The notes: a model not told the origin generated them from the letters alone. DNA of 20,155 bases from UBA1563 sp041667115 (GCA_041667115.1 JBAYFO010000065.1:1-20155), one strand, 5' to 3'; shown: positions 7,236 through 15,558, counted from the first letter of the stretch. Numbers and translations: made by a program.

Positions 7236-8147
7236 TTAAAAAGTATATTTTAAAGATATTGTTTGAGCTTGTCCGAGTCCGTAAGAAAAAGGAGTCATTG
7301 CATAATCGAAAGCAAATTGATTCCAATAAAGCCCTAGTCCACCGGAGATGTTTTTAGATTCATAGTTAGTTTGATAGCCAACTCTAACCGCTAGCATTTT
7401 GCTGTAAACAAACTCAGCACCAAAGTTTATGTGCATATCATTTTGCGCAAGATATTTTTGAAATTCTCCACCGGCTTGAATGGTGAGATTATAATCGGGT
7501 AAATCATAAGTGTAACCGGGACCAATCCTAACTTCCGCCGGTAATTTTGTAGCCTCTTTTTGAAGCTGGTTCATCGTTCCGATATTTTTAACAACCGCGG
7601 AGATAAAAAGATTTTCGACCGGAGTTTTGTAATGAAGTCCAAGATCAAAACCAATGCCTTCGGCATTATCATAAAAAATATCTTCATAAAGATATTTTAC
7701 CGTTATACCGGTTGAAAGATTATCTGCTACTAAAAATGCTGTTGAAAGCGACCCGAAAAAATAGTGTGAATTGAAGGTTGATTCTGCGGGTCCAGGTTTT
7801 GTTCTCACTTCAATATCTTTAATCGAAGTTGAATTAATCCCAACACCGATGGGTAAATTGAAAAGTGAGAATTTTACTCCAAGCAATTCAGTTGCAGCAT
7901 CCTGTATCCATGCATTGTGTGTAAATATAATTTCCGGTGAACCGGCTTTCAGTTGAGCAGGGTTATAAAAAATGGCAGAAATATCATTAGCAAAGACTGC
8001 ACCATTATCGCCAAGCGCTATATTTCTTGCGCCGGAACCAATCTTCAGAAAGGATAATCCATCGCTTCCCCCACTTTGCGCATAACTAAAAAAAGAGGAC
8101 ACAATGACGAAGAGCAGTATATTTTTTATTTTATTTATTTTTTTCAT
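7236..8147 (-). CDS. PorV/PorQ family outer-membrane beta-barrel protein (first copy)
   Basis: This is a 303-residue exported protein. A signal peptide (lysine-rich start, hydrophobic core 9-21) probably ends after SYAQ at 24. The N-terminal family signature FLKIGSGARNIALGDNGAVF (33-52) followed by FYNPAQL (60-66) is typical of PorV/PorQ proteins, which in type IX secretion act as outer-membrane carriers or accessory barrels. The rest is alternating amphipathic strands, and the C-terminal residue is phenylalanine, as usual for outer-membrane barrels. A second family member lies 20 bp upstream and a FemAB-like gene 3 nt downstream. The leader is T-rich with no Shine-Dalgarno. Many Ignavibacteria and related bacteria encode several such proteins, so this need not be the T9SS PorV itself. 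Confidence 0.8.
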   Translation of the reverse strand: MKKINKIKNILLFVIVSSFFSYAQSGGSDGLSFLKIGSGARNIALGDNGAVFANDISAIFYNPAQLKAGSPEIIFTHNAWIQDAATELLGVKFSLFNLPIGVGINSTSIKDIEVRTKPGPAESTFNSHYFFGSLSTAFLVADNLSTGITVKYLYEDIFYDNAEGIGFDLGLHYKTPVENLFISAVVKNIGTMNQLQKEATKLPAEVRIGPGYTYDLPDYNLTIQAGGEFQKYLAQNDMHINFGAEFVYSKMLAVRVGYQTNYESKNISGGLGLYWNQFAFDYAMTPFSYGLGQAQTISLKYTF

Positions 8148-8167
8148 AGTTAAAAATACTAAAAGAA

Positions 8168-9172
8168 TTAGAAATTAATGTGAATGCCAATTATATGTCT
8201 GTCTTGTGCAGAATAGGGTTCGTACATAAATGCATAGTCAAACCCGATTACAACGTTCGCAAATTTTTTCGCATATCCAATTCCGAAAGATGGTTTAACA
8301 GATTCGTCACCGTTATTGAGTTGAAAATTATCAAGACCGGCACGAAGAAATAAATCGTCAATAGGATTATACTCTGCACCGATACGAAGCGTTTTAGTTC
8401 CAAAATTATCAAAATAAAATTCCGCGGTAGTCAACATTTCATACTCATCGAATTTATAACTCAGTCCAACTTTCTTCCCGGTTGGGAATTTATTTTCCGT
8501 CAAAGAGCCTTCAATATTATAAAGCGGAGAGGAATCCCATTTGTACTTACTATTCAGATCGGAAAGGACAAAAGAGAAAGTCATGTTTTTTGAATATGAG
8601 TAAAGAAGACCAACATCAAAACCAAGCCCGGTCGAAGTTATATCCTGGTACAACTTGTAATAATAAAATTTAGCTGAAAATCCGACTGCAACTTTTTCAG
8701 AAAATTTTACTGCAAGAGAAAGATAATATTGATTTTCCGAAGTTGATAGCATTCCTTTCTTTATTCCTTGATTATCACGTTCGTCAATATTTGTTACTCC
8801 GGAGTTTATTAATCCAACGCTAATTCCTGCGGAAGATCTTGGTTTTCTATTTTCGACGGCGGAATCCCGTATCGAATAAAAATCGAACCGGCGAGTAAAA
8901 GAAACAAAATTAAGTTTTCTGTCAAGTGAAAGAAATGAATATCCACTCTGAAACGAGTTATCATTTTGAAAGACTGACACCGCAGGATTGTAATAAGAGA
9001 GTAAATCTCCATCTTTGACGGCGGAAATAGAATTACCCATGGCAATTCCACGCGGGCCAAAACCAATGCGGCTAAAGGCTCCGGCTGCAGAATTAACTTT
9101 GCTCAATTTTGGTTGAGCGTTCAATAGTACCATTGAGAAAAACAGGGTGAGGAATAAAAATATTTGTTTCAA
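8168..9172 (-). CDS. PorV/PorQ family outer-membrane protein (second copy), TTG start
   Basis: This 334-residue exported barrel protein is related to its downstream neighbour. It has the same layout: signal peptide MKQIFLFLTLFFSMVLLNAQ (1-20), then FSRIGFGPRGIAMGNSISAV (33-52) and YYNPAVS (60-66), then strand-rich sequence ending in phenylalanine (HINF). The start codon is TTG (9170-9172). The next in-frame ATG, codon 14, would destroy the signal peptide, and AAAGG lies 7 nt upstream of the TTG. The two PorV-like proteins share the signature but are otherwise clearly diverged, so any duplication is old. It starts 9 bp after the stop of the Asp-box protein gene, which carries a T9SS/FlgD-like C-terminus. 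That makes a functional link with secretion or surface display plausible but unproven. Confidence 0.78.
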   Translation of the reverse strand: MKQIFLFLTLFFSMVLLNAQPKLSKVNSAAGAFSRIGFGPRGIAMGNSISAVKDGDLLSYYNPAVSVFQNDNSFQSGYSFLSLDRKLNFVSFTRRFDFYSIRDSAVENRKPRSSAGISVGLINSGVTNIDERDNQGIKKGMLSTSENQYYLSLAVKFSEKVAVGFSAKFYYYKLYQDITSTGLGFDVGLLYSYSKNMTFSFVLSDLNSKYKWDSSPLYNIEGSLTENKFPTGKKVGLSYKFDEYEMLTTAEFYFDNFGTKTLRIGAEYNPIDDLFLRAGLDNFQLNNGDESVKPSFGIGYAKKFANVVIGFDYAFMYEPYSAQDRHIIGIHINF

Positions 9173-9181
9173 AATTAACCT

Positions 9182-10807
9182 TTATTGGATTACCATAATT
9201 TTTCCGAATTGCAGATCTTGACCTTCGATCTCGATACGATAGAAATAAACGCCATTTGGAACAATACTACCGGAATCATCTCTACCATCCCAATAATCTA
9301 TTACTCCATTAATTCCATCAGTAGTAGAGGTGTTAATAACATGATCCGGATTTCCTCTATCAACATTCTGAACTAAAGTTCTCACATAATTCATTCCGAA
9401 ATCGAATATTCTAATTGTAACTTTTTTTGACAAACCACTGGTGTTGTACTTAATTTTTACTCGTTCCATCTTAGGAGAAAAAGGATTTGGGAAGGCATAA
9501 CTGTCCTCTTTTTTTTGCAAAGGTTGAGAAGCGTAAAAAATTGTCCAATCATCGGACCAGTTATAATTGGGCATCTCATTCTTCAACAAACCGTCATCAG
9601 AACCAACCCAAATCGTAGTTCCATTGTTGGCAAAATCAGCGGAATAAAAAATTGTTGTCTGTAACGCTAAACCAGTTTTTTTATCAATAATGGAACCTGC
9701 ATTCAACCAACTATTAAGAGAACTTATTGCGTTTAAAAAGATACCGTTATCCGTCGAGACAACAACACTGTTTGAGTAGGCAGCAAAGTTATGGGCTTTT
9801 TCTTCACGCAAGGTTGTACTCCAATTTGCTCCTCCATCCTTAGAATAACTGACAGCATAAAACTCATTTTGATCATTAGCCTTCCAGGACGCAGCAAATA
9901 CCGCCTTCATAAATTTATTATACCCCAATGCAACAATAAAATTTCCGCTTATAGGATTGTCTTGATTCTGATGGTCAAATTTTTCCCAACTCATAGAATC
10001 TGGAGGAAGAAAAGCATTCGTGGTTTTATTAATTCCATCCGCCGTTCCGGCATAAAGAGTTGAATCGTTAGCAGCAACTAAAGAAAAAAGGCGGTAGTTC
10101 AAATATTCTTCCTTACCGAATTTTCCGGCAACCGGTTGAATTGTAAATGATAACGTATCAGATGGTTTAATCGAAGAAAGAAAATCCGGGGGAAGGATTA
10201 TTCTACTCCATTTTGCATTTGGATTTTTCATCAAAGTATCGAATGCTATGGAGCGTAAACCTCCCGCAAATGTAGCGATCCAAATTTTATTTCCCGCGAA
10301 AGCAAAATCATAAATAAGATTTTGCACTGCAACGGTAACGGGCAAAGCTCTTAAAATATTTTTTCCATATACTACAGATGAATCACCCGGTTCATCTATC
10401 GGTTGTGATACTGTCTGCCATGAAACTCCATTATCCGAAGAAAACCGTAATCCACTTCCCTCTTCAAACGAGCTTCCGTCTTTTTCAATTGAATGTGCCG
10501 TAGATGCGAAGATTACTCCTTTGGCATAAAGTAAAGCCGTGACACTTTCGGTACCAAATTCAGTAGTATTTAGATAATTTTTCCAGGTAACTCCATTATC
10601 GGTAGATTGGCTTAATCCCTTTGATGTCCCAAGCCAAATAGTGTCGCCTACAACAAGAATATCGTTGATGCTATTGCTTGCAGGGTTTTGACTCCCTAAA
10701 GCCGTCTCCTTACTTATTTTTCCCAGCTCGAAAGTTTTAAGAAATGATTGAGCAAAAATATTTTGTAACGCCAACAGAAAGATGAACGCAGCAATTTTAA
10801 TTTTCAT
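9182..10807 (-). CDS. Secreted Asp-box (BNR-type) propeller protein with FlgD/T9SS-like C-terminal domain
   Basis: This 541-residue exported protein has a signal peptide, MKIKIAAFIFLLALQNIFAQ (1-20). Residues 45-430 look like a beta-propeller with sialidase-type Asp boxes: STDNGVTW (68-75), SSDNGVSW (123-130), SKDGGANW (322-329), and a degenerate STDNG at 351. Propeller-type repeats ending in an IWLGTSKGL-like phrase recur (57-65, 175-184, 250-259, 399-408). From 437 the sequence changes to FPNPFSPKMERVKIKY, then KVTIRIFDF, YWDGRDDSGSIVPNGVYFYR and a final GKIMVIQ. That is the pattern of FlgD-like and type A T9SS C-terminal sorting domains. I infer secretion to the surface, not sialidase activity, because catalytic residues are not recognisable. 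The start shares a TAATG junction with the upstream lipoprotein gene; a PorV-like gene follows after 9 bp. Confidence 0.8.
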   Translation of the reverse strand: MKIKIAAFIFLLALQNIFAQSFLKTFELGKISKETALGSQNPASNSINDILVVGDTIWLGTSKGLSQSTDNGVTWKNYLNTTEFGTESVTALLYAKGVIFASTAHSIEKDGSSFEEGSGLRFSSDNGVSWQTVSQPIDEPGDSSVVYGKNILRALPVTVAVQNLIYDFAFAGNKIWIATFAGGLRSIAFDTLMKNPNAKWSRIILPPDFLSSIKPSDTLSFTIQPVAGKFGKEEYLNYRLFSLVAANDSTLYAGTADGINKTTNAFLPPDSMSWEKFDHQNQDNPISGNFIVALGYNKFMKAVFAASWKANDQNEFYAVSYSKDGGANWSTTLREEKAHNFAAYSNSVVVSTDNGIFLNAISSLNSWLNAGSIIDKKTGLALQTTIFYSADFANNGTTIWVGSDDGLLKNEMPNYNWSDDWTIFYASQPLQKKEDSYAFPNPFSPKMERVKIKYNTSGLSKKVTIRIFDFGMNYVRTLVQNVDRGNPDHVINTSTTDGINGVIDYWDGRDDSGSIVPNGVYFYRIEIEGQDLQFGKIMVIQ

Positions 10808-11604
10808 TATTTAACCACAATATATTTTTGTACAACTTGACTAACTAACCCGCCTCTATCTTTCGCCTGAAAGTCAAAACGATATTTTCCCTTTTGATTC
10901 TCGGGAGAAATAATAATTGCCCTTGAAAAGATTCCATCCCCAGCAGTGACATCTCCATCGGCTGAAGAATTCCCATCATCATAGAGAGAAGTTTTTGCAC
11001 CGTTTGATGATTGATCAGGTTTATAGGTAATAAAATAAACTTCATTGATATCATTTATTCCATTTGAATCAGCTACAGTCGCTGTTATTATAAAGCTAAG
11101 AGGAACATTTTTTACTTCAATTGTGTCGGGAAGAGATACTGACACGATAATTGGAGAAATATTTATTTCTCCTCTATCAAAGTGAAAAGATTGTGAAGCT
11201 ACTTTTTTTGTTGTTCCGGCTTTATCCTCAACAAAATAATTAATCGAATACATACCATTAATGTATTCTCTCTTCATGACTACTAGATTTGAATAAATCT
11301 TATCCCCTTTGACGGCATCGCCGGTATTCGGGCTTCCATTATCATATAAACTGATCTGTCCGGGAGAAAGAGTCTCATTGTCAGGTGAGATAATTTCAAT
11401 CCACACTTTTCTAATATCTGAAGTGGAGGTAAACTTAATGGAAGGGTTGATGATTGAATCAGTTAATGTGCGTGTAAAGGAATCAAAAACAGAAACCTGT
11501 GCTATTTGATAAACGGCTTGATCTGACTCCAGTGGCGAATCAAATTTCTTTTCACACCCATAAAATGTTATAATCAGGAGAATTAAAAACAGTAATTTTT
11601 TCAT
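10807..11604 (-). CDS. Lipoprotein with two repeated DxxGD-type beta domains
   Basis: This 265-residue lipoprotein has a lysine-rich start and hydrophobic core (5-14), ending in a lipobox TFYGC with the lipidated cysteine at 17. After a linker, two domains of roughly 100 residues each hold the same loop: LYDNGSPNTGDAVKGDKIYS (86-105) and LYDDGNSSADGDVTAGDGIF (207-226). Each is followed by a strand-turn phrase, YINGMYSINYFVEDKAG (114-130) and QKGKYRFDFQAKDRGG (237-252). Such Asp/Gly-rich loops occur in Ig-like and choice-of-anchor repeats and often bind calcium; binding here is inferred. The product should be anchored in the outer or inner membrane facing the periplasm. The gene is co-translated with the Asp-box gene (1-nt overlap). 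The 52-bp gap before it is the largest in the run. Confidence 0.7.
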   Translation of the reverse strand: MKKLLFLILLIITFYGCEKKFDSPLESDQAVYQIAQVSVFDSFTRTLTDSIINPSIKFTSTSDIRKVWIEIISPDNETLSPGQISLYDNGSPNTGDAVKGDKIYSNLVVMKREYINGMYSINYFVEDKAGTTKKVASQSFHFDRGEINISPIIVSVSLPDTIEVKNVPLSFIITATVADSNGINDINEVYFITYKPDQSSNGAKTSLYDDGNSSADGDVTAGDGIFSRAIIISPENQKGKYRFDFQAKDRGGLVSQVVQKYIVVK

Positions 11605-11614
11605 ATTGAAATAT

Positions 11615-11644
11615 CTTATAGCTGTGTTGAGAATTAAAGGTAAA
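11615..11644 (-). promoter_or_regulatory. Weak candidate internal promoter before the lipoprotein gene
   Basis: On the minus strand, TTTACC (11639-11644) and TATAAG (11615-11620) are separated by 18 bases. This resembles a sigma-70 type promoter and sits in the largest gap of the run (11605-11656). The TATAAG box lies only 10 bp from the ATG, so the transcript would have almost no leader. Such A/T-rich matches also arise by chance, so this is weak. Confidence 0.2.
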
Positions 11645-11656
11645 AAAAAATGTCCT

Positions 11657-12652
11657 TTAGAAAATTAAAAATGGTGCCGGGATAAAGCACACAATGAAAA
11701 TAAGGATTGTCAAATACCCAATTATCATTCTCCCCCGATCAAGCGGAGTATCGTCAAAAACAGGAGGATGTTTAACTTTAATGACAAAAAATAAAATTAC
11801 CGCCCAGAATAACCAGCCTGTCCAACCAATGTTTAGCGGAATAGAAAAATAGGAAATTATTAAACCAAGCACACCAAAGACAACCAAAAAAATTAATGCG
11901 ACTGAACTAATAGCATATTGTTTCTTTTCACCAAACAAAGCATAAATAATATGCCCGCCATCAAGTTGCCCCACCGGAATCAAATTCATCGCGGTGACAA
12001 AAAACCCGAACCATCCGACACAAAGATAAGGATAGTGATATATTTCAGACATCGGCGGAATAAAATCTTTCGAAGAAGTAAATACTTCACGTAAAAATGA
12101 AAACAACAGGGAATCACCGAAAACTAATGCCAACCCATCTTTGCCATACGTCGGCAGATCATAATCAGGATGAATCCAAAGTAAATATTCTTTCCCGGGT
12201 AAGTGAGTAAATCCATAAATAATCAAAATAGTTGAAGCGATAAATCCCGCGAGGGGACCGGCAACACCAATATCGAACAAGGCTTTCTTTGTTGGGATAG
12301 GAGATTTTATTTTGATCACTGCCCCAAATGTTCCAAAATTAAGAAAGCCTAGGATTGGTGGAAATGGGATAAAAAAAGGAAGTGTCGCTTTAACTTTATG
12401 AATCTTCGCGGCAAAGTAATGACCGAATTCATGCGTACCGAGAACAAATAAGATGGATAATGAGTAAGGTAATCCTAAAATCAATTCGGAGAATTCGGTC
12501 TTATTGGCAAAACCGCGCACCCATTCATGTCCTGCAATGGTAGTAGTTGCAAATGTGATAAGTAGCAGCAGTAAGTGCAACCAATATCTTTGTTTATCTT
12601 TCACAAAATAATCTTGCTGATCGTTCAGGTCTCGTTCAAAAATATTTTTCAT
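11657..12652 (-). CDS. Site-2-type intramembrane metalloprotease, peptidase family M50
   Basis: This 331-residue polytopic membrane zinc protease belongs to the site-2 protease clan, which cuts transmembrane segments of regulators or signal peptides within the membrane. The zinc site THEFGHYFAAK (73-83) supplies H74, E75 and H78, and NLIPVGQLDGGH (223-234) supplies D231, the third ligand. Between them, FGTFGAVIKIKSPIPTKKAL (106-125) and IGVAGPLAGF (128-137) match the soluble loop and core helix of the EGY1-like/minimal S2P subgroup. Hydrophobic helices lie near 25-42, 58-82, 127-147, 211-230, 250-270, 275-292 and 308-330. No PDZ domain is visible, unlike RseP. It starts 1 nt after the DUF1207-like gene stop. 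The catalytic set is complete, so it should be active; its substrate is unknown. Confidence 0.9.
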   Translation of the reverse strand: MKNIFERDLNDQQDYFVKDKQRYWLHLLLLLITFATTTIAGHEWVRGFANKTEFSELILGLPYSLSILFVLGTHEFGHYFAAKIHKVKATLPFFIPFPPILGFLNFGTFGAVIKIKSPIPTKKALFDIGVAGPLAGFIASTILIIYGFTHLPGKEYLLWIHPDYDLPTYGKDGLALVFGDSLLFSFLREVFTSSKDFIPPMSEIYHYPYLCVGWFGFFVTAMNLIPVGQLDGGHIIYALFGEKKQYAISSVALIFLVVFGVLGLIISYFSIPLNIGWTGWLFWAVILFFVIKVKHPPVFDDTPLDRGRMIIGYLTILIFIVCFIPAPFLIF

Positions 12653-12653
12653 A

Positions 12654-13484
12654 CTATAAATCTATATTCATTCCAAAAGCAAAATACTTTTCTTTGTAAT
12701 CGAAATACTCGCCATGAATATTATTACCGGAAAAATAATCTATCATAAAACTGATTCCACCATTATTTTTGTTGCCAACCTTTACACCAAGAGAAAGAGC
12801 ATTCGTTCCGGTGTATTTTCCTATTTTTGTTAATCGCAAATCGTACGCGATAAATGGGAACAAACAATCCGTAAAAGACACAATAAAAAACTTTTCTCCT
12901 CCAACTTGAAAAGTATGGTTCCCGATCTCTTTTGGTACAACATGGAATAAATAATCGTAACCGACATAGAACCGGAAATCATGCGTTGAGTAGAATGGAG
13001 TTAGCTCCACGAATTCTCTGCTATACACACGAGGAGTTCTTCCATTACGCCATCCATTTGAAAAAGTATCGAAATGCCCATCAACAAAATGAGCTGAGAT
13101 GTGACTCAATCTCACTCGCATTCCGTATTCAGTATTTGCATCTTTTATTTTTATCCCGCCGTTCAGACCGAACAGATAATCAACCGCATCAACAGGAAAA
13201 TGAAAATCCTTCTCTCCCCGTAATTTCGTGTAAGTAAAGAAATCACCACCAACTGAATAAGCTATTTCATCTTTAGTGTAGTGAAAAAAATCTTTTGAAT
13301 TTCCAATATCGAGACGCAAATTATTTTTGCCGGACATAAACATGACTCCCACCCTTGGTTCAAGAATATTTGCGATAAACGGCTTGATGTTTAGATCTGA
13401 TGGAAAAAGTGTTAAACTTTGCTGAGGGAAAAGTGTAGTACCCAACAGTAATATGTAAAGTGAAATATTTTTTATTCTTATCAT
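12654..13484 (-). CDS. DUF1207-like exported, probable outer-membrane beta-barrel protein
   Basis: This is a 276-residue exported protein with a signal peptide ending near residue 20-22 (LLGTTLFPQQ). The mature start has KPFIANILEPRVGVMF (34-49), which resembles the F-xxx-ADPREPR-type opening of DUF1207 proteins. Later phrases such as MRVRLSHISAHFVDGHF (122-138), NGWRNGRTPRVYSREFVELT (143-162) and FRFYVGYDYLFHV (171-183) also fit that family. Alternating polar and aromatic residues suggest a beta-barrel. The function of DUF1207 is not known. The gene starts inside the end of the radical SAM gene (ATGA junction) and is followed 1 nt later by the M50 protease. The DUF assignment is from memory of the family pattern and should be treated as moderate. 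Confidence 0.62.
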   Translation of the reverse strand: MIRIKNISLYILLLGTTLFPQQSLTLFPSDLNIKPFIANILEPRVGVMFMSGKNNLRLDIGNSKDFFHYTKDEIAYSVGGDFFTYTKLRGEKDFHFPVDAVDYLFGLNGGIKIKDANTEYGMRVRLSHISAHFVDGHFDTFSNGWRNGRTPRVYSREFVELTPFYSTHDFRFYVGYDYLFHVVPKEIGNHTFQVGGEKFFIVSFTDCLFPFIAYDLRLTKIGKYTGTNALSLGVKVGNKNNGGISFMIDYFSGNNIHGEYFDYKEKYFAFGMNIDL

Positions 13485-14467
13485 AGAAGTGATGATGCCT
13501 TAGCTAATAATTTTTGTTTAATCAATTTGTGATACCCGTATTTAATCTTTGAAGAAAGACTGACAATGCCGTACATATTTGTTGGGAACGCAAACGACGG
13601 TTCAAAATAACAGTTCACCGTGCAACCCTGGCAGAAGTCAAATCTTCCCTCCATTTTTTTATAGTAAGAAATTTTTTCTGATTTTCTGATCTCTTTTATC
13701 GGACGATCAATTTTCATTTTATCGTTTGCAAAATGATAGCATGGTAAAATTATTTCGTTGTTTGGTGAAATAACTATTACGCGAGAGACTGCTTTACACA
13801 ACGGTTTTTTAATATTATTCCCGCCATTCTTTCTTAATCTGAGATACGCATCATTAAGATAAATATCGTGTTTCCCGGCAACATACTCTTCGATAAATTC
13901 TATCGATCTCTCATTTAGTCCGGGATTCCCGAAATAGGAAAACACCGGATTAACAATCAACACTAAGTTTTTCTTCTGTGCGATTTCATGCATTTGCGGA
14001 AGCTTGGCATAGGTTTCATTCGTTACCGTGAAAAGAATATCGGGATATTCACCCAAACTTTTTGCAAGGTCCAAGCCTTTTAAGACAGAATGGAAGCAAT
14101 TAATTCCTCGGATTTTATTATGCTCATCTTCATCAGGTGAGTCAAGAGAAAAATGAAGGAGATTCACAATTCCCGCTAAGGCTTCAGCATGTTTATGATA
14201 AAGCAACCCGTTCGTTGTAATGCTTGTCTGAATCTTTAGTGAATTTGCAAATTTAACCATCTCAGCTATTTGTGGATGAAGGAGCGGTTCACCACCGGTC
14301 AGATCAAGAAACTTTACCCCTAATTTAGCGATTTGTCGAACATTATTTTTATACTCTTCTAAATCGGCAAAAGGCGTTTTCTTAAATTTTTCATGTTCAC
14401 CGAAGTGACAAAAATTGCAGTAAGCGTTGCAACGGTACGTTACATAATAATTACAGAGCAACAGCAC
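13481..14467 (-). CDS. Radical SAM protein with C-terminal SPASM/twitch-like cysteines
   Basis: This iron-sulfur enzyme uses S-adenosylmethionine to start radical chemistry. The cluster motif CNAYCNFC (C-x3-C-x2-C) is followed by LDLTGGEPLLHP, the GGE SAM-binding motif, then ITTNGLL and LHFSLDSPDEDEHNKIRG, all typical of the radical SAM core. The C-terminal third holds CKAV, LPCYHF and FCQGCTVNC, a cysteine pattern like a SPASM or twitch domain binding extra clusters. I prefer the GTG at 14467: it overlaps the upstream TAG (TAGTG) and has AAAGGAAGAG about 8 nt before it. A GTG at 14488 would add 7 residues and overlap the GT2 gene by 22 bp, but has no ribosome-binding site. Both neighbours are coupled, and no space exists for a small precursor-peptide gene. 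The substrate is unknown; a lipid or sugar is inferred from the setting. Confidence 0.82.
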   Translation of the reverse strand: MLLLCNYYVTYRCNAYCNFCHFGEHEKFKKTPFADLEEYKNNVRQIAKLGVKFLDLTGGEPLLHPQIAEMVKFANSLKIQTSITTNGLLYHKHAEALAGIVNLLHFSLDSPDEDEHNKIRGINCFHSVLKGLDLAKSLGEYPDILFTVTNETYAKLPQMHEIAQKKNLVLIVNPVFSYFGNPGLNERSIEFIEEYVAGKHDIYLNDAYLRLRKNGGNNIKKPLCKAVSRVIVISPNNEIILPCYHFANDKMKIDRPIKEIRKSEKISYYKKMEGRFDFCQGCTVNCYFEPSFAFPTNMYGIVSLSSKIKYGYHKLIKQKLLAKASSLL

Positions 14468-15558
14468 TAATATTCTCTTCCTTTCCACAAAACTTTGCGG
14501 CTTGGCAAAACCGCAAACGGAAGCAACACAACATAAAGTATATAATAGATTTCGAATGCGAAAAAATATTTTAATGTTGATGTCAGTTTTAATTCATTTA
14601 AAACAAAAAACAGAAAGAGAAAATCAATAATTAATTTAAAAAAGAGGAGCGATAATCCTGCCGAAGTATAAAAGAACGGCAACAAAATGATTGAAAGATG
14701 CGCGACCCACCCGAGTGACATAATAAGAAAACCGCGAAGTGGAGCTTTCATTCCCCCTACACCCCACCGCTTTTTTTGTCGGTATAAAGTTTTGAGATCA
14801 GGACAAGGAAGCGTTGTCACTAAGCCGTTAATATCCAGCGGATAAATAATTTTATATTTTTTTAGTTTATGGATCGCGAACAACAAATTAAAATCTTCCG
14901 TAACACTGAACGGTAAATTTTCATAACCACCGACTTCATTATAAGCAGATTTACGGAATGACATATTATTCCCGATACAGCTTAAAGGCTTATCAAAATT
15001 GATTGTTCCTGAAGCAACCGACAAAAGAAATACAAAATCTAAATGCTGCATACCGGCAAATTGAGTATGCGCATTCTGGACAGTGAATCCGTTTACAATC
15101 GCAACATCCTCTTCATAATAAGATGCTAACGTTTTAGCCCATGTTGGCGAAACGATACAATCGGCATCAGTCGTTAAAATAATTTCACCCCGGGCTTGTT
15201 TGATAGCGTTGGCAATTGCATTTGTTTTTCCTTTAAGGTGACCGATTTCTTTTTTTGTTACAATTTTTTTGAATTTCGGTTTATCATTAATAAATGAGCT
15301 GATAATCTCACCGGTTTTGTCAGTTGATTTATCATCAACCAGTATAATTTCAAGCTTCCCTTCGGGATATTCCAAATTGTTTAAAGCTTCCAAACATGCG
15401 CCAATATTACTCTCTTCATTCCTCGCTGCGACTATAACCGTAGCCGTCGGAAGTTCTTCAAAAGACTTTTTGGGGAATTTTTTTTGCAACCCCATAATAA
15501 ACCAGACCGTCTGCAAAAAATAGCCGCTCATTGCCAAAAGGAAAATTAGTTCAAACAT
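14467..15558 (-). CDS. Membrane glycosyltransferase family 2 (first GT2)
   Basis: This 363-residue membrane-bound GT-A glycosyltransferase has an N-terminal helix at 3-22. The catalytic domain holds TATVIVAARNEESNIGACLE (38-57), ILVDDKSTDKTG (72-83), LTTDADC (128-134, the metal-binding DxD), CIGNNMSFRK (194-203), TEDFNL (220-225, catalytic-base region) and RQKKRWGVGG (260-269, QxxRW-like motif). C-terminal hydrophobic segments at about 274-297, 300-320 and 331-352 anchor it. This is the HpnI/ceramide-glucosyltransferase/BcsA-like layout that acts on lipids or makes polymers. The protein ends in WKGREY, echoing WKGRNLKR at the end of the other GT2. The start overlaps the deacetylase stop by 13 bp. 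The acceptor is probably a lipid, but neither donor nor acceptor is determined. Confidence 0.87.
   Translation of the reverse strand: MFELIFLLAMSGYFLQTVWFIMGLQKKFPKKSFEELPTATVIVAARNEESNIGACLEALNNLEYPEGKLEIILVDDKSTDKTGEIISSFINDKPKFKKIVTKKEIGHLKGKTNAIANAIKQARGEIILTTDADCIVSPTWAKTLASYYEEDVAIVNGFTVQNAHTQFAGMQHLDFVFLLSVASGTINFDKPLSCIGNNMSFRKSAYNEVGGYENLPFSVTEDFNLLFAIHKLKKYKIIYPLDINGLVTTLPCPDLKTLYRQKKRWGVGGMKAPLRGFLIMSLGWVAHLSIILLPFFYTSAGLSLLFFKLIIDFLFLFFVLNELKLTSTLKYFFAFEIYYILYVVLLPFAVLPSRKVLWKGREY

Noticed and set aside
9182..10807. Sialidase activity for the Asp-box protein
   Set aside because: Asp boxes are structural and occur in many propellers; I could not find the catalytic arginine triad or the FRIP motif.
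11642..11690. Possible intrinsic terminator after the M50 protease gene (minus strand T9 tract with an upstream GTGC/GCAC stem)
   Set aside because: The stem is only 4 bp and lies more than 20 nt from the T tract, partly inside the coding sequence, so it does not form a standard terminator.
12932..13237. A plus-strand reading frame of 101 residues rich in His, Arg and Asn
   Set aside because: It is antisense to the DUF1207-like gene with no domain pattern and no initiation signal.
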